Assembly (NCBI GenBank): GCA_964576465.1
Contig: CAZNXE010000231.1
Location: 1-9,379, forward strand
Length of the DNA stretch: 9,379 nt
Source of the DNA: CAZNXE01 sp964576465
Lineage (GTDB): Bacteria > Planctomycetota > Planctomycetia > Pirellulales > JAEUIK01
Reading direction: 5' to 3'
This document shows, in pieces, positions 5,824 to 9,379 of this stretch (within the stretch, counting starts at the first letter, position 1; each line of letters starts with the position of its first letter). The notes beneath the pieces are model-generated. The model made no database searches, was not told where the DNA came from, and saw only the letters and a program-made list of their open reading frames with translations. A program made the position numbers and the translations under genes.

Positions 5824-7228
5824 TTACGGAGAGCTGGAAGCGTCGTCCAACTGCTGAATTGCCAGCAGCAAGGCATCGTCTTGGTGCGGAAAGACACTTC
5901 GCAGATCGAGCAACAGCCGGCCACGCTGCACGCGCCCCACGACTGAATGTGAACCAACACGCAGTGAGGCGGCCAGACGGTCGACGTTGTCATCCCTCGC
6001 GGTGAGCGCGACGCACCACGTGGGCATCTGCTGGGCCGGAATCGAACCACCGCCCAGATACGAGGTATCGGCCACTGCCTCGGCAGCAACGTCACTGCAA
6101 GAACCGATTCGCTCAGCCAACCGTCGGGCGCGAACTTCAAGATCTTTTTCGGGGGCGGACAACATTGCCAACAAGGGGATCTCGCGCCGTGCTACTTCTC
6201 CCTGACGATACAGCCGCAACGTGGCGGCCAACGCGGCAAGCGTCAGCTTGTCGACTCGCAGCGCCCGGGCCATCGGATGTTTCGCCAGCTTGTCGATCAA
6301 ACGGTGACGACCGATCGCGATGCCGCATTGCGGACCGCCCAGCAGTTTATCGCCACTGAACAACACGATGTCGGCACCCTGACGAATACTCTCGGGAGCG
6401 ACCGGTTCGTCGCGAAATCCGTATTCAGCCATGTCGAGCAGCGCGCCCGAGCCGATGTCGTGAATCACGGGCAACTGGTGTTCTCGGCCAAGAGCGACCA
6501 GCTCGCGAAGTTCCACCGACTTGGTAAACCCCTCGACGACGAAGTTGCTGGGGTGTACGAGCAACAGCGCGGCGGTGTTTTCGTTGATTGCCCGACGATA
6601 GTCTTCGAGATGGGTGCGGTTGGTTGTGCCGACTTCGCGAAGGATCGCTCCGCTGGTGGCCATCACATCGGGAAGGCGGAAGCTGCCACCGATCTCGATA
6701 AGCTGCCCCCGCGAAACAATCACTTCTTTCTGTGCTGCAACGGCTGCCAGCGCGAGCATCGTCGCGCCTGCATTGTTATTCACAACACAGGCCGCTTCGG
6801 CACTACAGATCTCTCGTAACAACGGTTCAACGGCCACCATGCGTTGCGACCGCTTTCCGCTGGCCAAGTCGAGTTCGACACTCGCATACTCGCCAGCGAC
6901 AGCCTGCATCGCCTCGACTGCCGAGGTGGCCAGCGGTGCGCGTCCCAGCCCGGTGTGCAAGAGAATGCCCGTGGCATTGATGGTGGGCCGCAAGGTTGGC
7001 TTTGTCTCGCGTCGAATGCTCTCGGCGATTTCATCGGCCAACTCAGTGAGCGCGGGCACAAACGTCTCGGAGGCTTGCTGGACTCGCTGCCGCAATTCCT
7101 CGATTCGCCGACGCACCCCCGTGACCACCGCATGGTGCCCCAGGCGATCGATGAGTGTACGTAGTGCGNNNNNNNNNNNCCAGCAGCCGAGAAACAGATG
7201 GAATGTTCCGCAAGTCGTCGGTCTTCAT
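5824..7228 (-). CDS. selA: L-seryl-tRNA(Sec) selenium transferase SelA, broken by an assembly gap
   Basis: SelA is a cytoplasmic PLP enzyme that converts Ser-tRNA(Sec) to Sec-tRNA(Sec) using selenophosphate. The family blocks appear in order: NATGILLHTGLGRAPL, VVNNNAGATMLAL, SRGQLIEIGGSFRLPDVM, ILREVGTTNRTHLEDY, HPSNFVVEGFTK, IHDIGSGAL and SGDKLLGGPQCG. The Lys of SGDK (codon at 6346-6348) is the PLP-binding lysine. The true N-terminus, MKTDDLRNIPSVSRLL, reads from the ATG at 7228. After 11 N the protein resumes in another frame as ALRTLIDRLGHHAVVTGVRRRI, which is the expected SelA sequence. A caller ignoring the gap would start at a GTG near 7128 and lose about 33 residues. A real gap of 7 or 10 bases restores the frame and gives E. 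coli-like spacing, for about 465-468 residues in total (E. coli has 463). It is 51 bases downstream of selB and probably co-transcribed with it. Confidence 0.97.
7169..7179. other. Assembly gap (11 N) inside selA
   Basis: Eleven undetermined bases fall between codon 16 and the ALRTLIDRLGHH segment of SelA. The frame changes across the gap, although both sides are clearly the same protein. The true length should be 1 modulo 3. Confidence 0.95.
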
Positions 7229-7279
7229 AGCGATCTCGTGAATTGGTTGACGTTCTTGAGTGTAGCATGCAGACCGTTG

Positions 7280-9211
7280 TTAGCTGGCGGGAGTACGCTC
7301 TGCCAACACACGCACATCGCCTACCCGCCGCGTAAAGCCGATACGATCGAGATACTCGCACAAGGGAATGGCCTGCTTTCGGCTAACCTCGAGCAGATCG
7401 CGTATTTGCCCCACGGTCAGCTCTGGCGTCTGGGCGAACGAAACTTCCAGAATCTCACGCATCCGCTGTTCAGCATCCGCGTGCAGGTACATTTCGGAAG
7501 TCACCTTCACGAGCCGGCCCTCGGCGGCTGCCAGTTCGACGAGCTGTGGCACCGCCGCGCGGTTTTTGGTCGCGCTGGCTTGCAAGTCCTTCACACTCGG
7601 GGGCTGTAGCGATGCGTGTTGATACGTCTCGACCATTTGATCCAACAGCTTCTGCTCGCCCTTGGAAAGCTGGGGACCATGTCCGCGCAGGGCAACTCCC
7701 GCCGGCGCGATGCGAACACGGTCTTGTCGCTGAAGCTCTGCCAACAGCGTCTGCACAAGTGGCGGATCGTCGAGATAGCGAAAGCGTGACGTAAGTCGCG
7801 AGGTCTCGATGAAGGGTTGCAACGGGTTCCTCTCGTGCAGACGTGCCAGGGCCTGCTCCATACGCAGGAGCCAACCCTCGAGCGCGTCGCGGTGGACCAA
7901 TCGTGTGCGGGTCGGAGAGAGCACTAGCGAACGCAAGCCGCCCGACTCAATCAAGCTGGCCACCAAAGCCTCGGGTTCGGGCACGGCCACGGTTCGCGCG
8001 AGATCGTCGGCGTTCCAGGGACGAAGGTCAAAGAAGAACGCGCTGGCCAAAGCCCGGGCTTGCGGATCCTTCGCGTTTAATTGCTTGATGCGTTCGACCG
8101 TGACGGCATCATGACGAGGTTGGCGCGTCGCATCGGGGTCGAGCACATGACCGCCGCCGATCGTGACCACGGGCGACACTTGGCGCAGAACCAGCGGCTG
8201 CCGCCACACGGAGACGACCGGATCGCTCAAGAAGAGCTGCGCCACGCCACTCGCACCCGGCTCAAGCGTATCGCCTTCCAACAGCGATACATTGGCCAAC
8301 ACTTCGGCGGTGCCCATGTGAACGCGGACGCGAGAACGGTGTTTGAGAGGTCGGGCAGCCGACTTGAGCAGTTCGATCCGTACCGTCAGCAACCGGCTCG
8401 GCACAAGATGTCCCACCTGTGCCAACACCTGTCCTCGCTCGATTTCAGTGTGATGAACTCCGACCAGATTGACGGCCGCCCGCTGACCACGATGAATGCT
8501 TTCGACAGCCATGTCGTGATTCTGTAGCGAGCGGACGCGAACTTCTTCACCGACTGGCTCGATCATCAATGAATCGCCAACCGCCACCGATCCGCTGGCG
8601 ACGCTGCCCGTAACGATGGCACCGTGTCCAGCCATGGTGAACACGCGATCGATTGCCATCCGAAACGGCCCCTTGGCTCGCTCTCCCGAAGTATCCGTGA
8701 CACTGGCTGCCGCGGTGGTGAGTTGTTGGCGAAGCGCCTCGATACCTTCGCCGGTTACGGTGCTGGTACGGACGATGGGTGCTTCGGCGAGAAACGAACC
8801 TCGAACTAGTTCACGGATCTCCTCTTCGACCATGTCGGTCCAATCCGCATCGGCCACATCGCACTTGGTCAGCGCGATCACGCCAGCCTTGAGATCCAAC
8901 AGCCGTAGGATCTCCAAATGCTCGTGGGTTTGCGGCTTCACCGAATCGTCGGCGGCTACGACGAGCAACGCCAAATCGATGCCGGAGGCCCCGGCAAGCA
9001 TGTTCCGGACGAATCGCTCATGGCCCGGCACGTCGACAATACCTAACCGATACTCACCCAAATCGAGCGAGGCGAAGCCCAGTTCGATGGTGATGCCACG
9101 GCGCTTCTCCTCTGGCAATCGATCGGTATCAACACCGGTCAGCGCGCGCACCAGCGTTGTCTTGCCATGATCGATGTGCCCGGCGGTTCCTAAGATGAGG
9201 TCGATGGCCAT
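7280..9211 (-). CDS. selB: Selenocysteine-specific translation elongation factor SelB
   Basis: SelB is a GTPase that carries Sec-tRNA(Sec) to ribosomes stalled at an in-frame UGA, guided by a SECIS hairpin in the mRNA. The 643-residue protein has the full architecture. The G domain shows the P-loop GTAGHIDHGKTT (residues 8-19), GITIELGF in switch I (39-46), DVPGHERF (60-67) and TKCD (115-118; the TKxD form is normal for SelB). EF-Tu-like beta-barrel domains begin near 180 (FRMAIDRVFTMAGHGAIVTG), and the C-terminal part holds winged-helix domains that bind SECIS, ending with LLEVSRKQAIPLCEYLDRIG. The length is close to E. coli SelB (614). The ATG at 9211 gives MAIDLILGTAGH; an in-frame ATG at 9220 adds only three residues and is equally possible. 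Neither has a clear Shine-Dalgarno site. The frame stays open upstream to the window edge, but that extension has no SelB counterpart. selA follows after 51 bases. Confidence 0.98.
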   Translation of the reverse strand: MAIDLILGTAGHIDHGKTTLVRALTGVDTDRLPEEKRRGITIELGFASLDLGEYRLGIVDVPGHERFVRNMLAGASGIDLALLVVAADDSVKPQTHEHLEILRLLDLKAGVIALTKCDVADADWTDMVEEEIRELVRGSFLAEAPIVRTSTVTGEGIEALRQQLTTAAASVTDTSGERAKGPFRMAIDRVFTMAGHGAIVTGSVASGSVAVGDSLMIEPVGEEVRVRSLQNHDMAVESIHRGQRAAVNLVGVHHTEIERGQVLAQVGHLVPSRLLTVRIELLKSAARPLKHRSRVRVHMGTAEVLANVSLLEGDTLEPGASGVAQLFLSDPVVSVWRQPLVLRQVSPVVTIGGGHVLDPDATRQPRHDAVTVERIKQLNAKDPQARALASAFFFDLRPWNADDLARTVAVPEPEALVASLIESGGLRSLVLSPTRTRLVHRDALEGWLLRMEQALARLHERNPLQPFIETSRLTSRFRYLDDPPLVQTLLAELQRQDRVRIAPAGVALRGHGPQLSKGEQKLLDQMVETYQHASLQPPSVKDLQASATKNRAAVPQLVELAAAEGRLVKVTSEMYLHADAEQRMREILEVSFAQTPELTVGQIRDLLEVSRKQAIPLCEYLDRIGFTRRVGDVRVLAERTPAS

Positions 9212-9220
9212 GCCAACCAT

Positions 9221-9379
9221 TGTACGACCGGCGGATCGCGATCTCCAAGAGTAGGATCGCAGCATGGCACCCGAGCACAAACCTTGCTTATGAAGCAGGC
9301 CCCCAATGACCGGAGTACATTTTTTTGTAGGGTGGGTAGTTCTGCTGGCGCATGGTACGTCGCCATTGCACAAGCTCAA
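9221..9379. other. Upstream region of selB, partial at the window edge
   Basis: No gene is visible here. On the minus strand TTGAGC (9379-9374) and TACCAT (9357-9352), 16 bases apart, could be a weak promoter for selB. A short hairpin pairs TGCTT (9285-9289) with AAGCA (9293-9297) around ATG, and another pairs TGGCG (9346-9350) with CGCCA (9361-9365). A run of T (9320-9327) is followed by GTAGGGTGGG on the plus strand, which resembles the start of some REP-like repeats, but no matching second arm is seen before the window ends. Confidence 0.4.

Noticed and set aside
5670..6140. 156-codon minus-strand frame over the selA 3' end
   Set aside because: It is an alternative-frame shadow of selA, and its translation is rich in Trp, Cys and Pro with no domain.
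6614..7609. A 331-codon open frame on the plus strand across selA, the 11-N gap and the end of selB
   Set aside because: It runs antisense to two well-recognised genes and through the gap, and its translation resembles no family.

Overview
The window looks like a piece of a planctomycete chromosome, most likely of the Pirellula/Rhodopirellula kind, from a draft or metagenome scaffold. The evidence is a moderately high GC content, a membrane-anchored protein of a type I associate with planctomycete genomes (N-terminal Arg/Leu-rich anchor followed by a VWFSDL segment, and an FSGKPLQYE motif near the C-terminus), and a mixture of genes with and without clear Shine-Dalgarno sites. The assignment is inference. 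Two runs of N (30 and 11 bases) are assembly gaps. Each lies inside a real gene and puts its two halves in different frames.

Layout from left to right. Bases 1-278 hold no convincing gene but contain a compact inverted-repeat structure that can fold as a three-way junction (56-120), followed by a candidate promoter. A plus-strand gene for an anchored protein of unknown function (279-1710, interrupted by a gap) runs tail-to-tail into a minus-strand gene for an exported protein of unknown function (1737-2543). Every remaining gene is on the minus strand. In transcription order, from right to left, they are selB (9211 to 7280), selA (7228 to 5824, interrupted by a gap), a YqiJ/NfeD-like membrane protein (5534 to 4944), a flotillin (4828 to 3182), a small Dabb-domain protein (3038 to 2718) and the exported protein.

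Two functional units stand out. SelB and SelA are 51 bases apart and form a selenocysteine module: SelA converts Ser-tRNA(Sec) to Sec-tRNA(Sec), and SelB, a dedicated GTPase elongation factor, delivers it to in-frame UGA codons. Neither the tRNA(Sec) gene nor selD is visible here, so they should lie elsewhere. The second unit is a membrane-microdomain pair: a three-helix protein with an OB-fold-like tail, followed by a flotillin with a long coiled coil, matching the yqiJ-yqiK and yuaF-floT arrangements. I see no functional link between the two units beyond being neighbours. The Dabb gene has its own good ribosome-binding site and is probably independent.

I found no complete insertion sequence, CRISPR array, rRNA or tRNA. 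The most unexplained item is the structured inverted repeat at 56-120. The rest of the window is mostly recognisable cellular genes.
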